Shown piece by piece: positions 16,864 through 26,306 of a DNA stretch of 64,000 nt; the stretch's first letter is position 1; every line of letters begins with the position of its first letter. The translations under genes and the position numbers were made by a program. The stretch is from Streptomyces sp. A 4/2 (GTDB taxonomy: Bacteria; Actinomycetota; Actinomycetes; Streptomycetales; Streptomycetaceae). The notes under the pieces were generated by a model, which saw nothing but the letters and a program-made list of their open reading frames with translations, was not told where the DNA came from and ran no database searches. The DNA lies in the NCBI RefSeq assembly GCF_940670765.1, contig NZ_CALNVW010000039.1:1-64000 (forward strand). The letters are read 5' to 3'.

Positions 16864-16875
16864 GACAACGTTGTC
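16864..16875. promoter_or_regulatory. LacI-type operator palindrome
   Basis: GACAACGTTGTC is a perfect 12-base palindrome with the central CG typical of LacI-family operators in actinobacteria. It sits 131 bases upstream of the six-hairpin glycosidase start, inside an AT-richer stretch (acgttcgacaacg, cacaattcccaac). No LacI gene is in the window, so the repressor must be encoded elsewhere. The rest of 16719-17006 shows no gene. Confidence 0.55.
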
Positions 16876-17006
16876 ACAATTCCCAACACGCGGGGGGTAC
16901 CGCCCGGTGACGGCGGTGGTCCTCGACATGCGGACGTGGAACAGACGCAAGACCGGTTCGTCATCCCCCGTCATTCGTCATCCTCCGTCAAAGGAGTCGC
17001 ACAGGC

Positions 17007-19931
17007 ATGAGTACCACCCGACGTACCGTCCTCGCCGCCTCGGCGGCTGCCGGGATCGCCGCCGTCACGGCGGGCACGGCACACGCGCACACGCCTGCTC
17101 CGAAGACCGGGAATCCCCCGCTGCCCGACGGGAGTTCGGCGGCGCCCGGTCGGCCGCCGGAGCTCGACTCGCTGGCCGGCGACTGGCTGTCGGCACGGGA
17201 AGTACGGCACTGCCCTGCGGTCAGCAACTTCTGGGGAGCCGTGGGCACCTCCCCCAATGTGCTGGGAATCAGTTACTTCACTCTTCCGCCCTATCTGGAC
17301 GACGGTGGCGAATCCTGCGCACTGAGCGTGGACGGTGTCCCGGTCACGGCCGGTGAGTCGCGCTGGTCCGCCTACGAGATCACGCGCAGGGCGACCACCG
17401 ACTCGGGGGTGACCGTCCGGACCGCGACCCGACTCGCCTTCGAGCGCAACGAGTTGCTGCTGCACATCACCGTCTCCAACCCCACCGCGGCGCCGGTCAC
17501 GGTGTCGGTCGACACCGATCCGCGCATCGCCAACGGGGCCTTTCCGGCCCATTGGGAGTGGGACACGCCACGGCCCGGCGGCGACCACACCTTCACCGCA
17601 CGCAAGATCTCCGGTTCGACCCTGCTGATCTCCGACAGCGCCTCTTCGGCCGTAACCGCATTCGCGTTCACCCCGGAACCCGCACTCACCACGGCATCGG
17701 GCGGCGGACGTGCCCAGTGGTCGGTCGCCGCCGGGAAGTCGGTGACGATCAGCATCGTCATGGCGGTGGGCCAGACCTCGACAGGGCTCCCGTTGAAGGA
17801 CGCCGACGAGGCCAACGGCGTGGTGGACGCCTGCACCACCACGCTGCGTGCCTTCCGAGCGGCCTTCGACACGGCCGCCGAGAGCTGGAAGAAGCGCTGG
17901 TACGACGCCTTCACACCCGGGAACGATCACTACTCGGGTTCGCTGCCCGTCCTGCGGACCAAGACCGGGGACTCCGCCGTCGCCCGCCTGTACTACATGA
18001 GCATCCTGTCGGTGCTGGCGTGCGAGCGCACCAACCTCGGCCCCGAGTTCTCCACCGTGCTCGGCAGGCCCGGCGGACCCGGCACCTTCCAGGGGCTCGA
18101 CCGCATCTACGTGACGGCGGCGCCCGAGTTCGCGGTGACGACCACCTACTACTGGGACACCTCGTACGTCTCCGCCGTCCTGGCACTGCTCGATCCGCGG
18201 ATGCTCAGGGACAAGGTCAGCCACTGGCTCACCAAGGACCTCCTGGTCGGGTACGCCGTCGAATGGATCACGGGCAACACCGTCGGCCCCTGGTACAGCG
18301 CGAACGACCTCAGTGTCTTCACGACGGTCCTCAACTACGTGAACTACAGCGGCGATACGTCCTTCCTCAAGGCCACGGTCGCCGGCCGGACCGTCCTCGC
18401 GCATCTGAAGTCCATCGCCACCAACTGGGAACGCCTGGTCCCGGAGGGACAGTCGCTGGCGGACTACGGCGAGAACCACAACCTCATGGAGGTCCTGCCG
18501 AAATACGTCCACCAGGTGGCGTCGTTCAACGCGGGCAATGTGTGGATGATGCAGCAGGCCGCCGGCCTGTTCGCCCGTGCCGACGACGCGGCGACCGCCG
18601 AGGACCTCACCGCCAGGGCCGAGGCCCTGCGCAGCGAGGTCCTCAAGCTGTACGTCGACGGCACGGGCGTCTGGAACTGCAGGCACGAGGACGGCACCAC
18701 CGTCGCCGTACGCTTCGTCCTCGACTTCTGCATCGCCGGAAACCTGCTCGCCGCGTCGCTGCCCGAGGAGCAGAAGACCGACATGAAGCGCTTCGTCACC
18801 GACGAACTGCTGGCCGGGGACTGGATGCGCGCCCTGTCCCTCTCCGACTCCCAGGCGCCGGTCGCCCGTACCGACCACGGCACCAGCGGCGCCTACGACG
18901 CCTGGCCGTCCCTCACCGCCCAGACCTTCGCCCGGTTCGGCGATTACCCGGCGTTCCTGTCGATGCTCGAACGGTGCGCGGGCGTGACCAGGAACGGTCC
19001 CTTCAGCCAGTCCCACGAGCTACTCCAGTACGCGGGGGTGCGGGTCACCGACCGGCCCGCCCTGAACCCCGCCGGAGCGGTGACGGTCTCCGCATGGATC
19101 AACCCCTCCAGCTGGCCGGAGAACCCCTGGGAGGGCAGCATCATCGCCAAGGACTCCTGGGACGGCGGCCGGGACGCGGGCTACGCGCTCCGCGGCGGCG
19201 CCGACGGCACGATCTCGTTCGTCCTCGCCCTCGACGGCCATTTCGTCGAGACGCTGACCACCACCACGGTCCCCCCGTCGGGGTGGCACCACGTCGCGGG
19301 TGTCTACGACGGCGAACAGGTCCGGATCTACATCGACGGAACGGCCCACGCCACCCGGTCGGCCACCGGAGGCATCACGTCCTCCACCAACACCCCGGTG
19401 GTTGTGGGGAATTGCCCCGCCGACTCCTCCCGCCGCTTCAGTGGCAGCGTCGACGAGGCCCGTATCTACGCGCGGGCGCTGTCGGCCGCCGAGATCGACG
19501 CCCAGTACCGGGCCGCCACCCCCGCCACCGGCGCCGACGACAGCTCCCTGGTACTGCGCCTGCCGTTCGCCGAAGGCAACGGCACGAAGACCACCGAGTC
19601 GGTCACCTCCCGGGCGTTCGACATCGAAGGGGCGGCTTGGAGCGGCAGCCGCACCGGATTCGGCTCCGCCCTGACCCTCTCCGACGCAACGACCGACTAC
19701 CGCGCCGCCATCGCCCCGGTCGACCAATGGCAGACGTTCAACTCCATGGCCAGCGGGAATTTCTCACAGACCGTCATCAGTGACCTGTTCGGCTACGCCC
19801 CCGAGGACGCCACCGCCGAGCTGCGGAGCGCGACGATGCCCCGGGGAATCACCGCGACGCTCTCCGGAGTCGTCCTCAACGGCAGGAACCACACGATCAC
19901 CAGCCGTCCCGAAGGCCTGTCGCTCACCTGA
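17007..19931 (+). CDS. Tat-exported six-hairpin glycosidase with inserted LamG-like region
   Basis: A protein of 974 residues, ATG behind AAAGGAG. A Tat signal (TTRRTVLAASAAAGIAAVTA) leads to a beta-sandwich of about 250 residues and then an (alpha/alpha)6-barrel domain: TTYYWDTSYVSAVLALLDP, NTVGPWYSANDLSVF, YGENHNLMEVLPKYVH, NVWMMQQAAG. Near residue 678 the barrel sequence NGPFSQSHELLQY is interrupted by LamG-like sequence (VSAWINPSSWPENP, GWHHVAGVYDGEQVRIYIDG, RIYARALSAAEIDAQY, then the start of a second unit). Barrel-like sequence resumes near 905 with FNSMASGNFSQTVISDLFGY. It resembles trehalase- or glycosyltransferase-36-like six-hairpin enzymes; activity unknown. First gene after a LacI-type operator; GH92 follows 76 bases later. 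Confidence 0.75.
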   Translation: MSTTRRTVLAASAAAGIAAVTAGTAHAHTPAPKTGNPPLPDGSSAAPGRPPELDSLAGDWLSAREVRHCPAVSNFWGAVGTSPNVLGISYFTLPPYLDDGGESCALSVDGVPVTAGESRWSAYEITRRATTDSGVTVRTATRLAFERNELLLHITVSNPTAAPVTVSVDTDPRIANGAFPAHWEWDTPRPGGDHTFTARKISGSTLLISDSASSAVTAFAFTPEPALTTASGGGRAQWSVAAGKSVTISIVMAVGQTSTGLPLKDADEANGVVDACTTTLRAFRAAFDTAAESWKKRWYDAFTPGNDHYSGSLPVLRTKTGDSAVARLYYMSILSVLACERTNLGPEFSTVLGRPGGPGTFQGLDRIYVTAAPEFAVTTTYYWDTSYVSAVLALLDPRMLRDKVSHWLTKDLLVGYAVEWITGNTVGPWYSANDLSVFTTVLNYVNYSGDTSFLKATVAGRTVLAHLKSIATNWERLVPEGQSLADYGENHNLMEVLPKYVHQVASFNAGNVWMMQQAAGLFARADDAATAEDLTARAEALRSEVLKLYVDGTGVWNCRHEDGTTVAVRFVLDFCIAGNLLAASLPEEQKTDMKRFVTDELLAGDWMRALSLSDSQAPVARTDHGTSGAYDAWPSLTAQTFARFGDYPAFLSMLERCAGVTRNGPFSQSHELLQYAGVRVTDRPALNPAGAVTVSAWINPSSWPENPWEGSIIAKDSWDGGRDAGYALRGGADGTISFVLALDGHFVETLTTTTVPPSGWHHVAGVYDGEQVRIYIDGTAHATRSATGGITSSTNTPVVVGNCPADSSRRFSGSVDEARIYARALSAAEIDAQYRAATPATGADDSSLVLRLPFAEGNGTKTTESVTSRAFDIEGAAWSGSRTGFGSALTLSDATTDYRAAIAPVDQWQTFNSMASGNFSQTVISDLFGYAPEDATAELRSATMPRGITATLSGVVLNGRNHTITSRPEGLSLT

Positions 19932-20007
19932 GCCGTCCGGCAACGGCCCCCCGCACCGAGAGACTCCGTCCGGTTTCCGGCGGCAACGTCATAGAGGGAG
20001 ATGTGCC

Positions 20008-22803
20008 ATGCACCTTGTCAGACCCGGTCTTTCCGGGGCCTCGTCGCGCCACCGGCTCCCCCGGTCGGCGCCCCTGGCCTGGGCCGTCGTGCTCGTGATC
20101 GCGCTCGTGGCCCTGTTCACCCCTCCGTTCGCCGCCACCAGCCGGGCGGCCCGCACGGTCTCGTCCGCCACCGGCCGGGCGGCCCACACGGTGTCGAACG
20201 TCGGCCTGGTCGACCCGCTCATCGGGACGACCGGCGGCAGCAGTACGGAGTACGGGGGCATGATCCCCAGCACGGCTCCGCCGTTCGGTATGACCAGATG
20301 GTCACCCATGACCCGCGACAATTCCGTCGGCCGTACCCCGTACCACCACGACGACACAAAGATCACGGGCTTCATCGGGACGCACCAGCCGGCGATCTGG
20401 ATGGGCGACTCCGGCTATGTGGTGGGCATGCCGGGGGTCGGTGCCGTGAAGACGGCCACGGCCGAGCGCGGGCTGGCGTTCAGCCATGCCGACGAGACCA
20501 CCTCACCCGCGCTCTACACGGTGAACATGCAGGCCGGAGCGGGGCAGACGCTCCGGACGGAGATGACGGGGACGTCGCGGGTCGGGTTCCTGCGGATGAC
20601 CTACCCGCACGGCGCCGCCCCCAATTTCGTTCTGCAGGCCACCCGTTCGGGCATCACCGGCCAGGTGCACGTCGATCCCGGCGCGCGCGAGATCACCGGC
20701 TACAACCCCGACCGGCAGGACAAGAACCTCGGTCCGTTCAAGGCGTCGAACTTCAAGGGGTACTTCGTCGCCCGGTTCGACACCCCGTTCACCGGCCACG
20801 GTACGGCCACCGGCGCGACGCAGTACGAGGGCCAGGCCGATCGCACCGACGCCGACCTGTCCGCGTACGTGCGCTTCCCGACCGGTACCCGGACGGTCCA
20901 GGTCCGGATCGCGACCTCGTTCATCTCGGTCGACCAGGCGCGGGCCAACCTCACCGCCGAAGTGCCCGACGACCAGACCTTCGAGCAGACCGTCGGCAAG
21001 ACCCGCGCCCAGTGGAGCGACAAGCTCGACCGGGTCGATCTGCAGGGCTCGACGCCCGACCAGTCGGCCGTCTTCTACACCGCGATGTACCACGCCCTGC
21101 AGTACCCGTCGGAGATGTCCGAGCACGGCCGCTACTACAGCGCCTACGACGACAAGGTGCACTCCGGCGTCAGCTACACGGGGTACTCGACGTGGGACAC
21201 CTACCGGGCCGAGAACGCGTTCCTGACGCTCTTCGCCCCGGAACGGATCAACGGCATGGTCACCTCGATGCTGCAGGACTACCAGCAGGGCGGCTGGCTC
21301 CCCATGTGGAAGAACATGACGGAGACCAACATCATGGTCGGCACGAACGCCGACTCGATGATCGCCGAGGACATGGCCAAGGGCTTCTCCGGATTCGACC
21401 GCGAGCTGGCCTACGAGGCGGTGCGCAAGGACGCGATGACACCGCCGGACCGGGACACCGAACTGGACTTCCACGACCGCGAGCAGGGCACACCCGTGGA
21501 GGCAAGGGCGGGCCTGACCACGTACAAACAGAACGGCTGGGTCGCAGCGGACCACACGTCGGAGGCCGGGTCCCGCACGCTGGACTACGCGTACGAGGAC
21601 TGGGCGGTCGCGCAGATCGCCAAGAAACTCGGCAAGACCGACGACGCGAAGTTCTTCCTGGAACGCAGCAACAACTACAAGAAACTGTTCAACCCCGCGA
21701 CGGGCTTCATGCAGGCCCGCAACCTCGACGGATCCTGGGCGAACGGGGGCTGGTCCGAGGGCGACCAGTGGGTGTACACGACCGACGTCATGCACGACAT
21801 CCCCGGGCTGATCGACCTCAAGGGCGGCAAGGAGAAGTTCGCGTCCTGGCTGGACAGCTACTTCGCCGGCGGCCACAACAACCACACCAACGAGCCCAGC
21901 CACCACGCCGCCTACCTGTACGACTTCGCCGGCCAGCCGTGGAAGACGCAGGAGCAGGTGCGCCGCATCGCCCATGACAACTACGCGAACAGCGCCGACG
22001 GGCTCAGCGGCAACGAGGACTGCGGGCAGATGTCCGCCTGGTACGTGCTCTCCTCGCTCGGCATCTACCCGGCCAACCCCGCCTCAGGCCAGTACACAGT
22101 CGGAAGCCCGTTCTTCGACAAGGCGGTGCTGCACCTGCCCGCCACGTCCCGTCCCCTGGTGATCAGCGCGCCGGGAGCGGCCACGAAGCCGTACGTCCAG
22201 TCGCTGTCCCTCAACGGCCGGAAGATCACCAAGCCCTTCCTGAACCACGCCGACCTGGTCCACGGCGGAAACCTGAAGTTCACCATGAACTCCGCGCCGC
22301 AGGCCTGGGCCGCCACCTCGACTCCGCCTGCCGCCGACCCCGACCTGGCCTTCGGCAAGCCGGTCACCATGATCAACGGCACGTCGGCCTTTGGCTGGGG
22401 CAAGCCGGTGGAGGACGCGGTCGACAACGACCCCTCGACCATGGCGCAGTCCAAGGACAGCGCCCCGTGGAGCCTGAAGGTCGATCTGGGTGCGGCCACG
22501 TCCGTCGGGCGGATGGTGGTCGATCCCGACTGGGAGAACTACCCGAAGACGTACAGCCTCAAGGTCTCGACGGACGGCGAGAACTGGACGACGGTGGCCG
22601 CCGAGGCGGACTCCGGGGGCACGACCGGTTGCGCCGACAAGGGGGTGACCACATGTGGTCAGACGCATGCGTACTCGTTCGCCCCGGTGAACGCTCGCTA
22701 CGTGCTCCTGGACGTCACCGACTGGACGAACGCCAAGACCGGGACACGCCCCACCGAGGGATGGGGCTGGGCGCTCGACGAGTTGGAGGTGTACGACAGG
22801 TGA
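20008..22803 (+). CDS. GH92 alpha-mannosidase with C-terminal F5/8 type C (CBM32-like) domain
   Basis: A protein of 931 residues from ATG 20008, behind GAGGGAG. The N-terminus carries one hydrophobic signal/anchor (LAWAVVLVIALVALF). GH92 features: VDPLIGTTGGSSTEYGGMIP, FIGTHQPAIWMGDSGY, YTGYSTWDTYRAENAF, GGWLPMWKNM, and HHAAYLYDFAGQPWKTQ with GNEDCGQMSAWYV, which holds the family's catalytic acids and calcium ligands. GH92 enzymes are calcium-dependent exo-alpha-mannosidases that remove mannose from N-glycans and related glycans. Residues about 790-931 form a discoidin-like domain for carbohydrate binding. Probably co-transcribed with the gene at 17007. Confidence 0.9.
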   Translation: MHLVRPGLSGASSRHRLPRSAPLAWAVVLVIALVALFTPPFAATSRAARTVSSATGRAAHTVSNVGLVDPLIGTTGGSSTEYGGMIPSTAPPFGMTRWSPMTRDNSVGRTPYHHDDTKITGFIGTHQPAIWMGDSGYVVGMPGVGAVKTATAERGLAFSHADETTSPALYTVNMQAGAGQTLRTEMTGTSRVGFLRMTYPHGAAPNFVLQATRSGITGQVHVDPGAREITGYNPDRQDKNLGPFKASNFKGYFVARFDTPFTGHGTATGATQYEGQADRTDADLSAYVRFPTGTRTVQVRIATSFISVDQARANLTAEVPDDQTFEQTVGKTRAQWSDKLDRVDLQGSTPDQSAVFYTAMYHALQYPSEMSEHGRYYSAYDDKVHSGVSYTGYSTWDTYRAENAFLTLFAPERINGMVTSMLQDYQQGGWLPMWKNMTETNIMVGTNADSMIAEDMAKGFSGFDRELAYEAVRKDAMTPPDRDTELDFHDREQGTPVEARAGLTTYKQNGWVAADHTSEAGSRTLDYAYEDWAVAQIAKKLGKTDDAKFFLERSNNYKKLFNPATGFMQARNLDGSWANGGWSEGDQWVYTTDVMHDIPGLIDLKGGKEKFASWLDSYFAGGHNNHTNEPSHHAAYLYDFAGQPWKTQEQVRRIAHDNYANSADGLSGNEDCGQMSAWYVLSSLGIYPANPASGQYTVGSPFFDKAVLHLPATSRPLVISAPGAATKPYVQSLSLNGRKITKPFLNHADLVHGGNLKFTMNSAPQAWAATSTPPAADPDLAFGKPVTMINGTSAFGWGKPVEDAVDNDPSTMAQSKDSAPWSLKVDLGAATSVGRMVVDPDWENYPKTYSLKVSTDGENWTTVAAEADSGGTTGCADKGVTTCGQTHAYSFAPVNARYVLLDVTDWTNAKTGTRPTEGWGWALDELEVYDR

Positions 22804-23003
22804 GGTCCGGCAGCCCGCCGGTGCCGGCTCCCTCCGCGGACGCCGGCTGAGCCCACCGCGACAACGCCGACCACGCCGACCGGCCCGGCGCCCGAGCGAT
22901 CCACGGCTGAGCCATTCGCCGGACCGGTACGAATCACGCACGTGACTGGTGCGTGGCGGCAACTACCGGCGCCTCGCGCCGGATTCGAGCGCCACCCCGG
23001 AGC

Positions 23004-23049
23004 GTGGGGCGTCGCCCCCGGCCTGCCCCGGCCGGGGGCGACGCCCCAC
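23004..23049. terminator. Perfect 20-bp stem, bidirectional terminator
   Basis: GTGGGGCGTCGCCCCCGGCC pairs perfectly with its complement at 23030-23049 around TGCCCC. It lies between the convergent GH92 gene (22803) and the phosphodiesterase gene (23127). Confidence 0.75.
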
Positions 23050-23126
23050 GTGTCTGCGGGTCAGCTGAGATCCGGCCCATCCTGCATTCGATCCCACGGG
23101 CGCGGAAATCGCGGGTCGGGTCGGCG

Positions 23127-23987
23127 TCAGGCCATCTGCGGAGTGAGGGACCGGAAGGGCTCCCCGTCGAGAGTCCAGTGCAGGTCGGGCCCGATGCCCA
23201 GGGCGGCGTAGACGTGGGCGGCGACATCGGCGTGCCGGAGGCTGTCCGGTGGGGTCGAGGGGTCGATGCCGGGGCCGTTCGCGGCGATCCAGGCCGTGCG
23301 CTCCAGTGCGCTTCGTCCGCCGTGGCCGCCTTCCTCGCGGTGACCGTGGTCGGTCACCACGATGACGGTCCACTCCTCGGAACGGGCGTCGGGCCGTTCG
23401 CGTACGGCGGTGAGGAGCTGTCCGAGCCGTCGGTCCGCGGTCTCGATCGAGCGCCGGTACTCGGGGCCGCAGCCGAGGTAGTGGGCGGTCTCGTCGACGG
23501 CGCCGAGGTAGACGAAGGACGCGTCCAGGTCTTCGCCTGAGCTGAGGATCCGTGCGGCTTCGTCGGTCACGCTCTGGTCGCACTCCTCCCAGGCCTGCGG
23601 GGTGTCCTCGCGCGGGGCGATGTAGGCGAGCCTGCTCGGGGCCGCGAAGACCGGGCCGCCCTGCCGGGCCAGGAACAGGGGTTCCCAGCCGCCGGCCGCG
23701 AAGGTCCGCCGCCCCTGCTCGGCGGCCAGCCGGGTGGTGAAGTCGGGGAACACCCCGAGCCGGTTGCCGGTGAAGTTGTTGCCCCAGACCCCGTGCTTGG
23801 CCACGCCGACACCGGTGACGATCGTGGTCCAGCAGGGACCCGACATGGTCGGAGTGTCGTCGTCGATGCCGACGGGCGCGAGGAAGCCGTCGTCCGCGAG
23901 TTCGTCGAGGTGCGGGGTGTCCAGCAGGGGCAGCAGGTCGAGGCGGACGCCGTCGATGCCGACGACCAGGACACGGGGTGTGGGCAT
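23127..23987 (-). CDS. Alkaline-phosphatase-superfamily phosphodiesterase
   Basis: A protein of 286 residues resembling type I phosphodiesterase/nucleotide pyrophosphatase. Metal and nucleophile landmarks are VVGIDGVRLDLL, TPTMSGPCWTTIVTG (Thr or Ser nucleophile region), GAVDETAHYLG and VTDHGHREEGGHGG. No signal peptide is evident, so it is cytoplasmic. It is the last gene of the minus-strand pair with the GH36 gene (47 bases upstream), suggesting that it clips a phosphorylated or nucleotide-linked sugar product. The substrate is not determinable. Confidence 0.85.
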   Translation of the reverse strand: MPTPRVLVVGIDGVRLDLLPLLDTPHLDELADDGFLAPVGIDDDTPTMSGPCWTTIVTGVGVAKHGVWGNNFTGNRLGVFPDFTTRLAAEQGRRTFAAGGWEPLFLARQGGPVFAAPSRLAYIAPREDTPQAWEECDQSVTDEAARILSSGEDLDASFVYLGAVDETAHYLGCGPEYRRSIETADRRLGQLLTAVRERPDARSEEWTVIVVTDHGHREEGGHGGRSALERTAWIAANGPGIDPSTPPDSLRHADVAAHVYAALGIGPDLHWTLDGEPFRSLTPQMA

Positions 23988-24033
23988 GTTCTCGGTTCTT
24001 TCGTGGTTCGGGTGCGGAAGAGGGGGCGGAGCG

Positions 24034-26151
24034 TCAGACGGTGCGGCGCAGCCGGATCAGGCGGCTGGAGTAGTCCCCGGCGGGCAGCCGCAGGTCGATG
24101 CCCTGCCCGGACAGGACGGCGCCGCTGTGGACGGTGTCCTCGTCGATGTCGAGGTAGTGGGCCGCGGGGTCCAGGGCCGGAAGTGCGAGCGTGGGGGCCG
24201 GGTGGCCGTAGCGGGTCGCGGGGCGCCAGGCGAGGATGGCGTGTTCGGTGTCGTCCTGGGACGCGTAGTGCACGGCGGTCACTCCGCCGAGGCCTTCGAG
24301 GCGGTGCTGGTGGCCGCGCTGGACCAGGGGGCGGATCTCCTTGTACCGGGTGACGAGCGCGGTGGCCTCGTCGAGCTCCTCCTCGGACCAGGTGGTGAGG
24401 TCCCCGCCGATGCCGAGCGCTCCGGCCATGGCGGAGTGGAAGCGGAACTGGAGAGGGGTGCTGCGGCCGGTGGTGATGTTGGGGTTGTCGGTCACCCAGG
24501 CGGCCATGGCCTGGGCGGGGAAGAGCTGGCTGAAGCCGTGCTGGATGCCGATCCGGTCGACGGGATCGGTGTTGTCGGAGGTCCAGGCCTGGTCGGTGCG
24601 GGCAAGGACGCCGAGGTCGGCCCGTCCGCCGCCGCCCGCGCACGCCTCGATGCGGAGGCCGGGGTGGTCCGCGCGGAGACGGTCCATGATCCGGTAGACG
24701 GCGCGGGTGTGATCGATCCACAGCCGGTCGGGGTCCGGGGCACCGGCCCATCCGGCTTCGGTGACGACCCTGTTGGCATCCCACTTGAACCAGTCGATGC
24801 CGTGGTCGCGCACCAGCTGGTCCAGGGTGCGGTGGGCCCAGGCCTCGACCTCCGGGCGGGCGAAGTTCAGCATGAGCTGGTTGCGCAGTTCGGTGGCGTC
24901 CCGCGTCGGCGCGTGGACGACCCAGTCGGGATGGGCGCGGTAGAGGTCGCTGTCGGGGTTGACCATCTCCGGCTCCACCCACAGCCCGAACTCCATGCCC
25001 AGGCGGTGCACTTCGTCGGACAGCGGGCCCAGACCGTCGGGGAACGCCTCGGGCCGGGGTGTCCAGTCGCCGAGGCCCGCGTGGTCGCTGCTGCGGCTGC
25101 CGAACCATCCGTCGTCGACGACGAAGAGTTCGGCCCCCAGACGTGCGGCCAGCCGGGCCAGGCCCAGCTCGCGGGGCCCGTCCACGTCGAAGCCGGTGGC
25201 TTCCCACGAGTTGTAGAGGACAGGCCGGTCGCGGTCGGGATCGGGCAGCACGGTGTCGCGGATGTGGGTGTGCCAGGCGCGACTGGCGGCGCCGAAGCCG
25301 TCGCGGGTGTAGAGGCCGGCGAAGACGGGTGTGTGCAGGCTCTGACCGGGCTGGATGGTCCAGCTGAGCCCTTCGTGGCCGAAGCCGCCGGTCCAGGTGG
25401 TCCGGCCGACCGGGTCGCGGTGCACGGTGATGCGCCAACTCCCGCTCCAGGCCAGAGCGGTGCTCCAGACCTCGCCGTGTTCCTCGCCGGCGGTGCCGTC
25501 GTCGAGAGCGAGCCAGGGACTGGCATGGTGGCTGGTGACACCGCGGCGGCTGGTGAGCACGGTCTCGGCGACCGGGAGGCGGTCGCGGTTCAGCTGGAAC
25601 TCGCTGTTCCAGCCGCCCACCAGGTGACTGAGCCGGTAGTCGGGCAGGGCCGGCAGCGACCAGGAAGCCGAGTCCAGCCGGTCCACGGTGATCGGCCCCG
25701 AACCGTCGGCGCCGGTGTGGGTGAGTTCCACCCAGCGCTCGACGACGTCGCTTCCGGGACGGACGCGATAGCACAGTTCGGCGGCCAGCGGATACCGGCG
25801 ATCGGCCAGTTGCAGACGGAGTTCGCCGTCCTGGGCCGTGTGGCCGGTGAAGGACCACTGAGCCCCGCGGGTGCCGTCGTCGAACCGTACCTGGAGGCCG
25901 GCCGGCCCGAACCGCGCACCGGTCTGCGGGGCCAGTTCGTCCGGGGCCGCGTCCGACTCGAAGCTGCTCGCAGCAGGCGAGTTGGCCACGAGCAGCTCAC
26001 CAAGGGCGTCGGCGTCGAGCTGTTCCCCCCAGTACAGATGCCGGGGGCTGCCGTCCGCGCCGATACGCACAGCGTAGACGCTGTTCGGGGTCCGGAGGAC
26101 CGCCAGCTCGCGGGCGGCGTCGAAGGATACGGATGAGGGCATGGGAGGCAC
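24034..26151 (-). CDS. GH36 alpha-galactosidase
   Basis: A protein of 705 residues, the usual length for cytoplasmic GH36 enzymes. The N-terminal beta-sandwich is followed by the (beta/alpha)8 barrel with LYNSWEATGFDV, VVDDGWFG, GLWVEPEMVNPDSDLY, the nucleophile Asp in WFKWDANR (residue about 457) and the acid/base Asp in WTSDNTDP (about 526). No signal peptide. I chose GTG 26151 because GGAA precedes it; ATG 26142, three codons later, is the alternative. It removes alpha-1,6-linked galactose. It is divergent from the ROK regulator and precedes the phosphodiesterase. Confidence 0.93.
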   Translation of the reverse strand: MPPMPSSVSFDAARELAVLRTPNSVYAVRIGADGSPRHLYWGEQLDADALGELLVANSPAASSFESDAAPDELAPQTGARFGPAGLQVRFDDGTRGAQWSFTGHTAQDGELRLQLADRRYPLAAELCYRVRPGSDVVERWVELTHTGADGSGPITVDRLDSASWSLPALPDYRLSHLVGGWNSEFQLNRDRLPVAETVLTSRRGVTSHHASPWLALDDGTAGEEHGEVWSTALAWSGSWRITVHRDPVGRTTWTGGFGHEGLSWTIQPGQSLHTPVFAGLYTRDGFGAASRAWHTHIRDTVLPDPDRDRPVLYNSWEATGFDVDGPRELGLARLAARLGAELFVVDDGWFGSRSSDHAGLGDWTPRPEAFPDGLGPLSDEVHRLGMEFGLWVEPEMVNPDSDLYRAHPDWVVHAPTRDATELRNQLMLNFARPEVEAWAHRTLDQLVRDHGIDWFKWDANRVVTEAGWAGAPDPDRLWIDHTRAVYRIMDRLRADHPGLRIEACAGGGGRADLGVLARTDQAWTSDNTDPVDRIGIQHGFSQLFPAQAMAAWVTDNPNITTGRSTPLQFRFHSAMAGALGIGGDLTTWSEEELDEATALVTRYKEIRPLVQRGHQHRLEGLGGVTAVHYASQDDTEHAILAWRPATRYGHPAPTLALPALDPAAHYLDIDEDTVHSGAVLSGQGIDLRLPAGDYSSRLIRLRRTV

Positions 26152-26238
26152 AGAAGTTCCAGAGGGGTGTCGAGCGTCGGCCAGGACCGGGCAACCGTCC
26201 ACGGCGAACAAGGTTTGAAGTGGCCGGAGTTGGGCCAG

Positions 26239-26268
26239 AGCGTAGAACCGCCCGAACAAGAAAATCAA
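26239..26268 (-). promoter_or_regulatory. Predicted promoter of the GH36 gene
   Basis: On the minus strand, TTGATT and TACGCT are spaced by 18 bases, giving a start near 26232 and a leader of about 80 bases. Next to it, 26280-26294 holds the AT repeat TTATTTATTTAT just before the ROK gene, a plausible operator for both directions. Confidence 0.4.
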
Positions 26269-26306
26269 TACTGGACGAAGTTATTTATTTATCGTAGGTT
26301 TCGGCC

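Noticed and set aside
23567..25858. Minus-strand frame of 763 codons overlapping GH36 and the phosphodiesterase
   Set aside because: Shifted frame of the two real genes on the same strand, Arg/Pro-rich, no motif.
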